IMG/VR virus record: IMGVR_UViG_3300022918_000018
Span: 1-44,178 of that record
Reading direction: 5' to 3' (one strand)
DNA length: 44,178 nucleotides
Source of the DNA: a virus
The position numbers were made by a program, and so were the translations under genes. The notes under the pieces were generated by a model, which was not told where the DNA came from, ran no database searches, and saw only the letters and a list, made by a program, of their open reading frames with translations. Positions 25,568 to 34,881 of the stretch are shown here, one piece after another (position 1 is the stretch's first letter; the number at the start of each line of letters is the position of its first letter).

Positions 25568-26038
25568 TTAATTTGAAAATGCTTGTGCAAAAGCGGTCAT
25601 GAATGTGTTTTCGAGTCTTTTGTCGTTGTGTTTTTGTAACCAAAGGGCCTCTTCAAGTAACTTATAAAACTCATCCATTGCTAATTGATATGGATCCACC
25701 TGAAAAGCGTATCGAATAAGAGCTGCCGATTTTTTGAATTCATCTTTTTGTGGAGTTGCATCTATCGTAAATTTGCTGTCATTTTTGATCATCGCAACAA
25801 GAGAATTTCCTGCCGAAAGCATGAATTCATCATCATAAATTTCCTTATCCAGAACACATTCTTTAAATAAAAACAGAATTGCTTCATGCGGATTATCCTT
25901 GTATTTATTTTGATAATTTAGGAATGTGGTGAATGATGGTTTTTTGCAGTAAACAGTTGTCAGTTGATCTTCTGATGTAAATTTTATTACTGTACCGTAT
26001 TTTTCTTTTAGTTTTTGTATCGTTATTTCGTCTGGCAT
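25568..26038 (-). CDS. Tail assembly chaperone-like protein B
   Basis: 156 residues, soluble. It shares the chaperone-like core with the 12754-13098 protein (TVYCKKPSFTTFL ... AILFLFKECVLDKE). The C-terminal helices (AALIRYAFQVDPYQLAMDEFYKLLEEALWLQ) are longer than in protein A. In other tails a tape-measure gene follows at this point; here only 19 nt separate it from the DUF6046 gene, so any tape measure is missing from its usual slot. Confidence 0.55.
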   Translation of the reverse strand: MPDEITIQKLKEKYGTVIKFTSEDQLTTVYCKKPSFTTFLNYQNKYKDNPHEAILFLFKECVLDKEIYDDEFMLSAGNSLVAMIKNDSKFTIDATPQKDEFKKSAALIRYAFQVDPYQLAMDEFYKLLEEALWLQKHNDKRLENTFMTAFAQAFSN

Positions 26039-26101
26039 TTTTATAGTTTTAGAGATGTTGTCTTTGAATGTTGAAATAGATTTTAGAAAGTTTTATGCTT
26101 T

Positions 26102-26296
26102 TTAAATACTACTGTCCCGACTTTCTTTTTTAATAATTTCTGACAGATTTTCGTTTCTTTCGGAAGTAGTGAAAGGTGTTATCGTAAAGCTCTCTATAAA
26201 AATGTTTCCGTCTGTAGTTTGTCCCAAAGGATTTTTGAATTTGCTCATATCGGGTGTTTTAGGTATTTCACCTAGATCTTTTGGTGTATAATCCAT
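26102..26296 (-). CDS. Small hypothetical protein, first gene of the hub/spike operon
   Basis: 64 residues (begins DYTPKDLGEIPKTPDMSKF), soluble and polar, with a Pro/Lys-rich start similar in flavour to the KMPKIPDK peptides upstream of the fibre genes but not clearly homologous. It is about 65 nt before chaperone B and about 135 nt from promoter P5. Function unknown. Confidence 0.55.
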   Translation of the reverse strand: MDYTPKDLGEIPKTPDMSKFKNPLGQTTDGNIFIESFTITPFTTSERNENLSEIIKKESRDSSI

Positions 26297-26434
26297 GATT
26301 GGTTGAATGTTTAATTGTTACTATGATTGTTGAAAGTAGTGTGTACAGATGAGGTATTTATTCTCAAAAAAAATCTGAAAATAAATGGTATTTTTATATC
26401 TGTTTGGGATGCTAATAGTTGTTATTAGAGTATG

Positions 26435-26499
26435 TAAAAGTAGGGTAGAAGGGTGCGAAAAACGAATAATTTGAGGTTGGTTTTCTGTAGTTTCAGTGG
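26435..26499 (-). promoter_or_regulatory. Shared-type promoter P5 (hub/spike/tip operon)
   Basis: Element CCACTGAAACTACAG (26485-26499, minus) ends 42 bp before TACTTTTA (26435-26442, followed by CAT). No good -33 element. Drives the 26296 gene through the metalloprotease and probably the lipoprotein array. Confidence 0.72.
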
Positions 26500-26568
26500 A
26501 ATGTAAATTGGTTTAAAGTTTTGTAGTTTATTTGTTTGAGGTTTTTCTAGTGTTAACTTTTTTATTGT

Positions 26569-26628
26569 AAAAAACATCCAGGATTATTGAGGAATTTATT
26601 TTTCCCTAATAATCCTGGATGTTTTTTT
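26569..26628 (-). terminator. Bidirectional terminator between fibre and hub operons
   Basis: A perfect 20-bp hairpin (arms 26569-26588 and 26608-26627, core ACATCCAGGATTATT) has A-runs and T-runs on both outer sides. It ends the fibre operon on the minus strand and shields promoter P5 from read-through. Confidence 0.85.
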
Positions 26629-26710
26629 TACAGCCTATATGAATGTTTATTTTTGAATGAAAAAGTTTTTTTATCCCTGCTTTCGGGGATTTATTTTAAC
26701 GTTTATTATT

Positions 26711-28786
26711 CTAGCTTCCTCCATCTGTTATTGTCCAATTATTGGGAGAGTTTTCTAAAATGGCTTTTCCTGCCATTCCTCCTGATGTGTATTTTGCTGT
26801 CCCGAAATTTATGTTTAAATTTGGTTTAGCTGGTCTTGAACTCCAACCATTATAAATTGCATCTAAATTTGAGTTTGAAAATGTGTTGGATCTTTTGCCG
26901 GGCATAAAAGATGTTAAATTATCAACATTTGAGACATTCCAATTTCCAATGTTTTGATCGAATGCTTCGGCTGCTTGAAACATTTGTGACATGGCAGTTA
27001 CTTTTGAAGTATCCCAATTTCCAATGTTTTGATTGAATAAACTCGCTTCGTAAAACATTTGATTCATATTTGTAACATTCGAGACACTCCAGTTATTTAT
27101 TGGTTGGTTAAATGATCTTGCAGTAGCAAACATTGCCGCCATAGTTGTAGCAGAAGATGTATTCCAATTGTTAATATCAGAAGATCCGCCATTATTGAAT
27201 CTTGAGTTATAAAATGTAGATTGAAAATTTGTCACTTTTGAAACATCCCAAGACCCAATGTTTTGGTTAAATTTTGTACTTGCAAGCATAGCAGTCATAT
27301 AAACAACATTTGAAACATTCCAATTTCCAATTGGTTGATTAAAATTTGTTGCCCCATAAAATGTCCCCGACATATTGGTAGCGGCACTAGTTTTCCAATT
27401 ATTTATATCGGAAGACTCACCATTATTAAACGTAGGTGCATCACCAAACATAGAAGCCATATTTATAACTTTAGATACATCCCAATTTCCAATATTTTGG
27501 TTGAAATTTGTTGCCTTATAAAACATTGCAGCCATGTTTGTAACATTTGATACGTTCCAATTTCCGATGTCTTGATTGAATAGATTTATTCCATTTCCTG
27601 ATCTTGAAAACATATATGACATATTTGTAACTTTTGAAGTATTCCAATTCCCAATCGGTTGATTGAATCTTTGAATAGTATCTCCACCGCCACCAGCAAA
27701 CATATAGCTCATATCTATATCAGATGCAGAATTTAAAACCCAATTATTGATATCGGAAGATCCGCCATTATCGAAATTGACTTCACCTGAAAACATATTT
27801 GAAAAATTTGTAACCTTTGAAATGTTCCAATTTCCAATGTTTTGATTGAATTGTTTGGCGTCTGCAAACATATAACTCATATTAACACATGAGGACGTAT
27901 TCCAATTATTGATATCAGGAGAACCACCATTATTGAAATTACTTGCTTGATGAAATAAGCTTCGAACTTCTGTAACTTTTGAAATATTCCAAGAACCAAT
28001 ATTTTGATTAAAAGATGTTGCAACAGAAAACATTTGCGACATATTTATATCTGAAACAGTATTGAATGTCCAATTATTAATGTCAGGTGATTCGCCATTA
28101 TTGAATGCTATTGCAGCATAAAACATCTGAACAAAATTTGAAACGTTCGAAACATTCCAACCACCAATATTTTGGTTAAATGAGGATGCAAATCCAAACA
28201 TAGAATTCATTTTTGTTACTTTTGAAACGTTCCAATCTTCTATGTTTTGGTTAAAATATGTTGCTCCGTAGAATATATAAGCCATATTTGAAACGTTTGA
28301 AACATCCCACTCATTGATTCTGTTTATAGTGGTCAGGTTGGTACATTGATAAAAAGTTGCTCCCATGTTGGTTAGTCCGGTTGTATCCAAAACATCGTTA
28401 ACTTTTGATAAATCTAATTTAGCGCAATCTTTAAAATGATTACCATCATTTCCTAGTCTAAGATTCCCCCAACTCAATATATTTAAAATTTTGAGTTTGT
28501 CTCCACTTCCGTAAAATGTCCAATTATAACAAATCCCTACGATAGTTATCTTATAAGTTCCTACTGAACTATAAGTATGTGTAACTTGTGCCTGATTCCA
28601 GGATGTTATAGTATCTTGTGTTCCGTCACCCCAGTCTACAATGAAATTATATACCCCTCCATTTTGAAGGGGTAATTTTATCTGATTTTCTGCACTTGAT
28701 CCAGTTGAAATATTATCCGTTTTCCAAGTTGAAACAAATTCTTTTTCTGCTTCTCGTTTCCCAAATACATATTTTTTTATACCCAT
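26711..28786 (-). CDS. PKD domain plus BspA-like (DUF285) repeat protein
   Basis: 691 residues, no signal peptide. Residues ~30-85 are a PKD-like domain (VDWGDGTQDTITSWNQAQVTHTYSSVGTYKITI, given in part). From about residue 130 to the end there are some fifteen to twenty DUF285/BspA-like repeats of the form 'FNQNIGNWNVSNVTNMxxMF'. These are normally cell-surface adhesins. Here the start codon overlaps the stop of the fibre gene by one base (TAATG) and the gene sits in the fibre operon, so I infer a particle-borne receptor-binding or fibre-tip protein. It ends ~80 nt before the terminator. Confidence 0.75.
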   Translation of the reverse strand: MGIKKYVFGKREAEKEFVSTWKTDNISTGSSAENQIKLPLQNGGVYNFIVDWGDGTQDTITSWNQAQVTHTYSSVGTYKITIVGICYNWTFYGSGDKLKILNILSWGNLRLGNDGNHFKDCAKLDLSKVNDVLDTTGLTNMGATFYQCTNLTTINRINEWDVSNVSNMAYIFYGATYFNQNIEDWNVSKVTKMNSMFGFASSFNQNIGGWNVSNVSNFVQMFYAAIAFNNGESPDINNWTFNTVSDINMSQMFSVATSFNQNIGSWNISKVTEVRSLFHQASNFNNGGSPDINNWNTSSCVNMSYMFADAKQFNQNIGNWNISKVTNFSNMFSGEVNFDNGGSSDINNWVLNSASDIDMSYMFAGGGGDTIQRFNQPIGNWNTSKVTNMSYMFSRSGNGINLFNQDIGNWNVSNVTNMAAMFYKATNFNQNIGNWDVSKVINMASMFGDAPTFNNGESSDINNWKTSAATNMSGTFYGATNFNQPIGNWNVSNVVYMTAMLASTKFNQNIGSWDVSKVTNFQSTFYNSRFNNGGSSDINNWNTSSATTMAAMFATARSFNQPINNWSVSNVTNMNQMFYEASLFNQNIGNWDTSKVTAMSQMFQAAEAFDQNIGNWNVSNVDNLTSFMPGKRSNTFSNSNLDAIYNGWSSRPAKPNLNINFGTAKYTSGGMAGKAILENSPNNWTITDGGS

Positions 28787-31230
28787 TATACACTTAGTAT
28801 TATTTGGTTGGTATTTTCCAATTTTGTCAGATTGAAATATTTTTTCTCTGGAGTAATTTCAGGTTCTCCAAATACCCATTCAATCTGATTAGCCCATTGC
28901 CAGGTTAGATTTACACCTTCTAGTGTGATCGCATTAAATGAAAATTCTTCTGTGGTGATCATAGGCATTCTTACAATACCACTACTTTTAAAAATGATAG
29001 TTTGGCCATTCCAATTTTCCTGGACATCTATATCTCCATTTATAATGATTTGTTTATCCTTTATTTGTCTTGTTTCAACTGCTGCCGTAACCGCCTTTGA
29101 TGTTGGAATGCTTGTATCAAAATTTGAGATAGTATCTTTATCAATTGATCTTCCTCTCATATCTGTACCTAAGGCATCTACACAAAGTACCGTATCAGAA
29201 GAATTTGAAGGCATTTTAAACATCTTTTCCGCACCGGTCGTGTCTATGCCATAAAATCTAAGTCCACCGCTTAAATGACTTTTTTCTACATAATCTCCAC
29301 TACTACCAGGTACAGTAATGTTTCCATTTTCATCCGCCAAAATTCCATTTACAGAGATGGGTAATGTAACATTTCCTTTCGTTCCTGTTGGAAGTGAAAT
29401 TGTAGTTGATGTTGCAACATTTGTTGCGTCAAATCCAGTGAAAAATTCTTTATTTACAAATTTAATGCCTTTTTCAAAATACGCTGTATCTGTAGTATAA
29501 GAGTTACCAATTATTTGAATCGCTTCTTTCTCTTCCCCGGATTCTGTAAAATCTCTATAATTCATTCTAAGACTTCCATAAGGATTACCACTAAAAGGTT
29601 TGTTAAACACAAATCCCGAAGATTGGTTTATGTAAAAAGACGAATCCAAAGATGTTGGACTTTCAATCTTTAAGTAACCTCCTTGGATATTTGTACCCGT
29701 ACCTCCATATAACGTAATACCTTTATTCCTGCCAAAAATAGTTACCCCTTTTGGATTACTTCTAGCATCAAGTGCAACACCTTCACTTTGATTCATTATT
29801 AGAGAACCCAATCCCGAGGCGGCTAAATTAACTCCTCTTGATCCTGATGTGTTAATATCAATTACGTCATTTCCACCATATATGGTTACTCCTCTGCCCA
29901 AACCTATATCAATGCTACCATTTCCCTGAGTTGTCAAAGCAATACCACGAGATGTCGACATTAAGAAAGCTGTAGTATTCTCATCCGGAGAAAACATTTC
30001 AAATCTTGATGGATTATCAACTGAGTCTTTTAGTTTAATTTGCATTTCACTAACCTGAACTTTCGTGCTACCTGTATCAAGTACAGTTTGCCAATTTCCA
30101 GCACCTGTTACAGCTACATTTCCTGTAGAATCGGCAATAACACCATTTACAGAAGTTACAATTCTCTTATCATTTAACGTGGTGTTATTTGAAACAAACC
30201 TTAAGTTTCCTCCTTGAGAATCAATTGTAATTCCTCCAGTCCCTCCACCAATTTCTATTCCTGAGCCTTCGGAGTTCATTCGTAATGGCTGATTTGTAGC
30301 AGCATCTCCGGAAGTTAAAAATCCGCCTCCATTAGATGAATTTAATAAAAAACTTTTAGCTCCTAAGTTAAAAACTCCATCAGTAAAAGCATCAATTCCT
30401 TGCCCTCCCGCTTTCATATTAATATAGCCGTAAGTGTCACCACTAACAGACTGATTACCAATTTTCACGCTATCTGACACTAAACCAATACTCCCAGTTT
30501 CTAATGTTTGCTGTAAATCTTGGTTTCCTCTATCTATAGAGATATCTCCGGTACCTATCAATGATTGATTATTAATAGTCTTAAAGTCGCTTTTTGTCGC
30601 TAATGTATAAATTCCGCTATTTTTAGTTGGATCTAATTTATAAGATAAATTTTTCCCTACTGGTGGGGTATCTCCTGAAAATTGAATTGACCCATAATTA
30701 GAAGTGCCTTTCTCTTTTATAGTAGAATGAATACTAATTCCAAGACGACTTGCAGAAATAGTACTTCCCTGATCTGGTCCTTCTGATCCTATTATTATAC
30801 CTCCAGGGCCAGAATAATCACTTCCAACTCCAAATAAAGATCCGTTTCCTTGATATTTAAATTGACTGGAATCTCCTACTTGTTGTAATGTGGGTACTTT
30901 TGATTCTATACTTATATTTCCATTTCCAACAATTTCTTCCCCATTAATTGTTTTAAATTCAGGTTTATTAATCAATTGGCTAAAACCAGATTCACTATTC
31001 CAATCTGTATTTACTTGCGGTGCATGTGCAATTTTATCAGCTAAGTGATTATCTAGAATGGTTTTATCTGCTTTGGTTAAAAGCAATTCGTCAATTCCAT
31101 CGATATCTTTTACGGGAACTTTTTCAAATTTATGTCGGAAGGAATCCCAGGTATCCCAGAATTGCGCCTGCGATGGTTTAAGACTAGTTTTAAACCAATT
31201 TTTTATGGTATTTAATGTTTGTATAGCCAT
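28786..31230 (-). CDS. Tail fibre paralogue 1
   Basis: 814 residues. The first ~95 residues are almost identical to those of fibre 2 and related to fibre 3 (AIQTLNTIKNWFKTSLKPSQ, FWDTWDSFRHKFEKVPVKDI), so this is the baseplate-binding module. The rest is long beta-helix/stalk sequence with repeated 'xTINxxSLIGTGDISI' and 'SVNGVIADSTGNVAV' segments, ending in a different tip (EWVFGEPEITPEKKYFNLTKLE). No chaperone domain is seen. The tip would select the target cell. Read in one operon with fibre 2. Confidence 0.78.
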   Translation of the reverse strand: MAIQTLNTIKNWFKTSLKPSQAQFWDTWDSFRHKFEKVPVKDIDGIDELLLTKADKTILDNHLADKIAHAPQVNTDWNSESGFSQLINKPEFKTINGEEIVGNGNISIESKVPTLQQVGDSSQFKYQGNGSLFGVGSDYSGPGGIIIGSEGPDQGSTISASRLGISIHSTIKEKGTSNYGSIQFSGDTPPVGKNLSYKLDPTKNSGIYTLATKSDFKTINNQSLIGTGDISIDRGNQDLQQTLETGSIGLVSDSVKIGNQSVSGDTYGYINMKAGGQGIDAFTDGVFNLGAKSFLLNSSNGGGFLTSGDAATNQPLRMNSEGSGIEIGGGTGGITIDSQGGNLRFVSNNTTLNDKRIVTSVNGVIADSTGNVAVTGAGNWQTVLDTGSTKVQVSEMQIKLKDSVDNPSRFEMFSPDENTTAFLMSTSRGIALTTQGNGSIDIGLGRGVTIYGGNDVIDINTSGSRGVNLAASGLGSLIMNQSEGVALDARSNPKGVTIFGRNKGITLYGGTGTNIQGGYLKIESPTSLDSSFYINQSSGFVFNKPFSGNPYGSLRMNYRDFTESGEEKEAIQIIGNSYTTDTAYFEKGIKFVNKEFFTGFDATNVATSTTISLPTGTKGNVTLPISVNGILADENGNITVPGSSGDYVEKSHLSGGLRFYGIDTTGAEKMFKMPSNSSDTVLCVDALGTDMRGRSIDKDTISNFDTSIPTSKAVTAAVETRQIKDKQIIINGDIDVQENWNGQTIIFKSSGIVRMPMITTEEFSFNAITLEGVNLTWQWANQIEWVFGEPEITPEKKYFNLTKLENTNQIILSV

Positions 31231-31321
31231 GTTTTTTATTTAGTTATAGATTTTAAAAAAATCAACTGTTTTAATTGTTGGTAAAGATTTATTTCTGATT
31301 TTGAGACTTTTTTTATTTCCT

Positions 31322-31531
31322 TTATTTGGAATTTATTTCTCCGTTATTTTCACTAGAAAATAACGGAGAAATACTGGATAATAATGCTGATAAAAACAGA
31401 CCGATTAATTTGATTCTGTTGATGGTTAACAATGATAATCCTGCATCTTGTAAAAGATCGAATTTTGTATCGATTACGCCTGTTAAAACAATTAAAAGGG
31501 TCACGATTATTGTGACTTTTGATTTATTCAT
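31322..31531 (-). CDS. Small membrane protein, holin-like
   Basis: 69 residues with two hydrophobic helices (VTIIVTLLIVLTGVI and LIGLFLSALLSSISPLF) and a polar C-terminus. Size and two-helix topology fit small phage holins. It sits between two fibre genes. Could be a second holin or an antiholin for the 2396-2863 protein. Confidence 0.55.
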   Translation of the reverse strand: MNKSKVTIIVTLLIVLTGVIDTKFDLLQDAGLSLLTINRIKLIGLFLSALLSSISPLFSSENNGEINSK

Positions 31532-31587
31532 AATAATTGATTTGATTTTTTTTATTAAATATTATAAAGTGGCACAATTAGTTAATG

Positions 31588-31625
31588 CTTTCTACCTCAA
31601 TCTTCATAATGACTGAGATAGAAAG
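31588..31625 (-). terminator. Intercistronic hairpin after fibre 2
   Basis: A 12-bp stem with one mismatch (CTTTCTACCTCA with TGAGATAGAAAG, 14-nt loop) lies ~50 nt beyond the fibre 2 stop. No U-tract, so a processing or weak terminator element. Confidence 0.35.
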
Positions 31626-31676
31626 TTGAATTGTAGGCTCTTAATACTTAGCGGATTATTTAATCTACCAGATTTA

Positions 31677-34331
31677 TTATTGTTTTTCAATCCATGCAGA
31701 CCAAACTCCTGCTGTTAATGTTCGTATAAAAAATCTGCCTGCTGAAGCGGTCGATGTGAATGTAATTCTCTGCATTCCGTAATCAGACGTATTATATCTG
31801 AATGTTTCTAAAAAGTAGTCTCCCGTAGCTCCTGCTATTTGGATGGTATTACCTGCTATTGTTCTCTGTGAACCAACAGGTGTATTATTGAATATGACAT
31901 TTGATGATTCTGTCAATGCAGCGGCTACGTTGATTCCGTTAGTTGAGATAGTTCCATTTACCTCTAATTTACTTCCATTATCTCCTGTTGTTCCTATTAC
32001 CACATTACTGTAAAATTCCGCCGTGAAAGAAGTTAGTGATCTTCCTATAAAATTTGTAGCTGTAAGATCTCCATTTTTATTAAGAATTATATTGGTCTCT
32101 GGCGGACGAGGAAATGTATCCATGTCAGTTAGTTCTATATTACCAGTTATACCCAGATTACCAGTTATATTAAGGTCGCCCTCTTTAAATTCGTTGCCAG
32201 TTTTATGTAATACATTGTCGTCATATACGGATATATCTCCAGTACCTAATATTGATTGGCCGTTGATAGTTTTAAAATCAGATGTGGTTGCTAATGTTCC
32301 AGACTTATCAGGAAATAACAGATTGTTACCTTTTGTCGGTTCTTCAAATTCTACTATAGTAGTAAAACCTAATGAAGGTTTAGAATATCCAAGTTTTAAA
32401 CCAGTCCCATTACCCATTGTTATTCCAGAAGAAATATCTAAATCTACTATATTGTTATTTAATACAATAGTCTCATTACTAATTACTATATCGGATATTG
32501 TATTTTCTGACGACAAATCTCCTAACGTAGCTGCTCCTCCATTATCTAAAGTTTGTTGTAAATTCTGTTTATTCAAGTCTTCTGTAGTCGTAAACGTATG
32601 AGTCCCTCCTTCAGGGTGTTCTGGAAATTCATATATATTGACAACACCTGTTCCTCCCGCCTTATTTCGTATTAAATTAGTTGTATAGGTATCTAGGTTA
32701 TAGAAAGCAACATGATCCTTAAAAATCTTCACTCTATTACTAGGGTCTTCTATGTTTAGATTACTAAACGATAAATAACTTGATCCTGTAGGATAAGTGA
32801 ATTGTATTACTTTACCTGTGGTTTCAGTATCTCCTGCTGCTAGTACTTGTTCAATAGTAGGTATAGCTCCTCCTGAGTGTGCATCTACATACTCTTTAGT
32901 CACTAAAGATTTAGCTCCTCCTGAATCAATTAAAGCATTTGTTAATGTCGGAGCTAATAATCTGTTATCAGCTTCTTTTCTAATTGCAATATCTCCTACA
33001 CCATTAGCAAAAATTGCTAAATTAGAATCATCTTGATTTAATCCTGATATACCACCAATAATAGTATTTCCATTACCTGTAGATATGCCATTTGATCTTG
33101 TTCCAGTATTAATTGAAATATTATCATTTCCTGTAGTATACCTATTCCCTGTAGCAGGGGCTTCAATTAATACATTTCTTGATCCGTTTGTTAAGTAAGA
33201 ACCCGATTGGAATCCAATTGTGATATTAAATTCACCTGTACCAGTGATGTCGCTGTTACTACCTCCCCCCAAACTTATGCATCCTAGAGCGGTATTATAA
33301 TTACCCATAATTCCTGCTCCTGCCGCTGCTCCAATAGCAGTATTTCTAACACCTGATATATTATTCATTAACGCATTTGTACCAATACCTAAATTAAATT
33401 GACCAGTAGTTAGTTTATTTAAAGCGTTACCTCCAATAGCTACATTTTGTGTTCCTGTCGTTGTATATCTTAAAGCACCAGTTCCTACTCCAGTGTTAAA
33501 ATTAGCAGTAGTAGCTACAGATAATACATTTCTTCCAATTGCTGTATTACCTGTACCCCCTGTTGTTGTTGAACCCAAAGCATTTGAACCAAAAACGGTA
33601 TTTGAAGTTGTTAAAAGATTACCTACGCCAACTCTTACCCCATTTATAAGCTTATCTGCTCCTCCCAATTCTTGCAAAGAAGTAGTATCAACTATACCTG
33701 ATTGAGTTGCTGAAACTACCTGATCTGTTGCTAATTTATAAGGAGTACTGCTATCTGGCATTTCTGGAAAACTAAAAATATTTTGTCCTGCTGATTCTCC
33801 ATCAAAAAGTAATTTTAAATTTTTATCTCCTTTGCTCCAGTTTATGTTATCACCATTGTATTGAATTCCTTCTCCTAGTGGACCATCAATTGATAAGTTT
33901 TTAGAATCTATTGTAGCACTATATTCTTCGTCTAAAAATACAATTGGCTGAGTAAGGGATTTATTGTCGGAATTTAATACCTGATTTAATGTAGGAATTG
34001 CCGAACTAATAGTAATATCTCCATCTCCAACTATTGCTTCTCCATTAATAGTTTTAAATTCTGGTTTATTAATCAATTGACTAAAACCAGATTCACTATT
34101 CCAGTCCGTATTTATTTGCGGTGCATGTGCAATTTTATCAGCTAAGTGATTATCTAAAATTGTTTTATCTGCTTTGGTTAAAAGCAATTCGTCAATTCCA
34201 TCGATATCTTTTACGGGAACTTTTTCAAATTTATGTCGGAAGGAATCCCACGTATCCCAGAATTGTGCCTGCGATGGTTTAAGACCAGTTTTAAACCAAT
34301 TTTTTATGGTATTTAATGTTTGTATTGCCAT
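31677..34331 (-). CDS. Tail fibre paralogue 2 with YadA-like head repeats
   Basis: 884 residues. The N-terminal ~95 residues are the shared fibre module. Residues ~245-400 consist of 'N-T-A-I-G-x-x-A-L' type repeats (GNTAIGRNVLSVATT, QNVAIGGNALNKLTT, LGIGTNALMNN), like YadA-family trimeric adhesin heads. Stalk segments 'KTINGQSILGTGDISV' recur. The C-terminus (ETFRYNTSDYGMQRITFTST ... FFIRTLTAGVWSAWIEKQ) resembles phage fibre tips with a pyocin-knob-like 'W-x-x-W'. Predicted trimeric fibre and receptor-binding protein. Confidence 0.78.
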   Translation of the reverse strand: MAIQTLNTIKNWFKTGLKPSQAQFWDTWDSFRHKFEKVPVKDIDGIDELLLTKADKTILDNHLADKIAHAPQINTDWNSESGFSQLINKPEFKTINGEAIVGDGDITISSAIPTLNQVLNSDNKSLTQPIVFLDEEYSATIDSKNLSIDGPLGEGIQYNGDNINWSKGDKNLKLLFDGESAGQNIFSFPEMPDSSTPYKLATDQVVSATQSGIVDTTSLQELGGADKLINGVRVGVGNLLTTSNTVFGSNALGSTTTGGTGNTAIGRNVLSVATTANFNTGVGTGALRYTTTGTQNVAIGGNALNKLTTGQFNLGIGTNALMNNISGVRNTAIGAAAGAGIMGNYNTALGCISLGGGSNSDITGTGEFNITIGFQSGSYLTNGSRNVLIEAPATGNRYTTGNDNISINTGTRSNGISTGNGNTIIGGISGLNQDDSNLAIFANGVGDIAIRKEADNRLLAPTLTNALIDSGGAKSLVTKEYVDAHSGGAIPTIEQVLAAGDTETTGKVIQFTYPTGSSYLSFSNLNIEDPSNRVKIFKDHVAFYNLDTYTTNLIRNKAGGTGVVNIYEFPEHPEGGTHTFTTTEDLNKQNLQQTLDNGGAATLGDLSSENTISDIVISNETIVLNNNIVDLDISSGITMGNGTGLKLGYSKPSLGFTTIVEFEEPTKGNNLLFPDKSGTLATTSDFKTINGQSILGTGDISVYDDNVLHKTGNEFKEGDLNITGNLGITGNIELTDMDTFPRPPETNIILNKNGDLTATNFIGRSLTSFTAEFYSNVVIGTTGDNGSKLEVNGTISTNGINVAAALTESSNVIFNNTPVGSQRTIAGNTIQIAGATGDYFLETFRYNTSDYGMQRITFTSTASAGRFFIRTLTAGVWSAWIEKQ

Positions 34332-34343
34332 GATGTTTGATAT

Positions 34344-34469
34344 TTAATTAAGTGATTGTTTTTGGAAGTTTATTTCTTTCAGATGAGACTGATTCATTTG
34401 ATTTTTAGAACTATTCTTGTCGGGAATTTTAGGCATTTTTTTCGTGCCTTTTGATAATAGAAAATTCAT
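34344..34469 (-). CDS. Small conserved peptide upstream of fibre 2 (KMPKIPDK type)
   Basis: 41 codons, ATG 34469 to TAA 34344, 12 nt before the fibre 2 gene. It begins NFLLSKGTKKMPKIPDK, which matches the start of the 56-codon gene before fibre 3 (DFLLSGGIRKMPKIPDK); the ends differ. Two independent copies of a conserved start in the same context support a real translated gene. Function unknown. Confidence 0.55.
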   Translation of the reverse strand: MNFLLSKGTKKMPKIPDKNSSKNQMNQSHLKEINFQKQSLN

Positions 34470-34578
34470 AGTGGTATTTATTTAATTGATTTATATTCCT
34501 TTTTGGGATATTATTTTTGAGAATAGCTAGAGAAAATAATTGTTTCAAAAAACGATCGCTATTACAATTTTGAGGATG

Positions 34579-34644
34579 TAAAAGTAGTTGGGAAGAATAC
34601 AAAAAACAGAAAAATAAGACCCGGTTTTTCGGTAGTTTCAGCAG
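34579..34644 (-). promoter_or_regulatory. Shared-type promoter P6 (fibre 2/fibre 1/BspA operon)
   Basis: Element CTGCTGAAACTACCG (34630-34644, minus) ends 43 bp before TACTTTTA (34579-34586, followed by CAT). Same box as P5. Confidence 0.72.
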
Positions 34645-34705
34645 AAATCAATCTAAGTTTAAAGTAGTACAGTTATAATTTCTTTTATATTAAAAACAAC
34701 AAAAA

Positions 34706-34749
34706 GCCGTTAGCAGCTAGAAGATTTTGGTCTTATAGTTGCCAACGGC
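34706..34749 (-). terminator. Terminator after fibre 3
   Basis: 14-nt arms (GCCGTTAGCAGCTA with TAGTTGCCAACGGC, two mismatches) followed on the minus strand by CTTTTTGTTGTTTTT. The stretch 34750-34881 between it and the fibre 3 stop holds no gene that I can support. Confidence 0.7.
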
Positions 34750-34881
34750 CAGGTTTGTTTCAAAAAAGTGATTAGCTATTTTTTAATACTGGAAGATTTT
34801 TGTTTTGTGCTTCATAACACTTTCAATTGCTGAATTTTGTTTAAATGAAATATCTGTTATTTCTTATCTTACTAAGTCATG

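Noticed and set aside
13440-26296. Type VI secretion system
   Set aside because: PAAR-like tip, spike and gp25 proteins are shared with T6SS, but no TssJLM membrane complex, ClpV or TssK is seen, and lysis genes are present.
26711-28786. DUF285 repeat DNA as a non-coding tandem repeat or CRISPR-like array
   Set aside because: The period is coding, all units are in one continuous frame and they encode the known FNQNIGNWNVSNVTNM pattern.
31326-33036. Several long plus-strand frames opposite the fibre genes (for example 32023-32601)
   Set aside because: These are shadows of repetitive minus-strand fibre genes; no family match and no regulatory signals.
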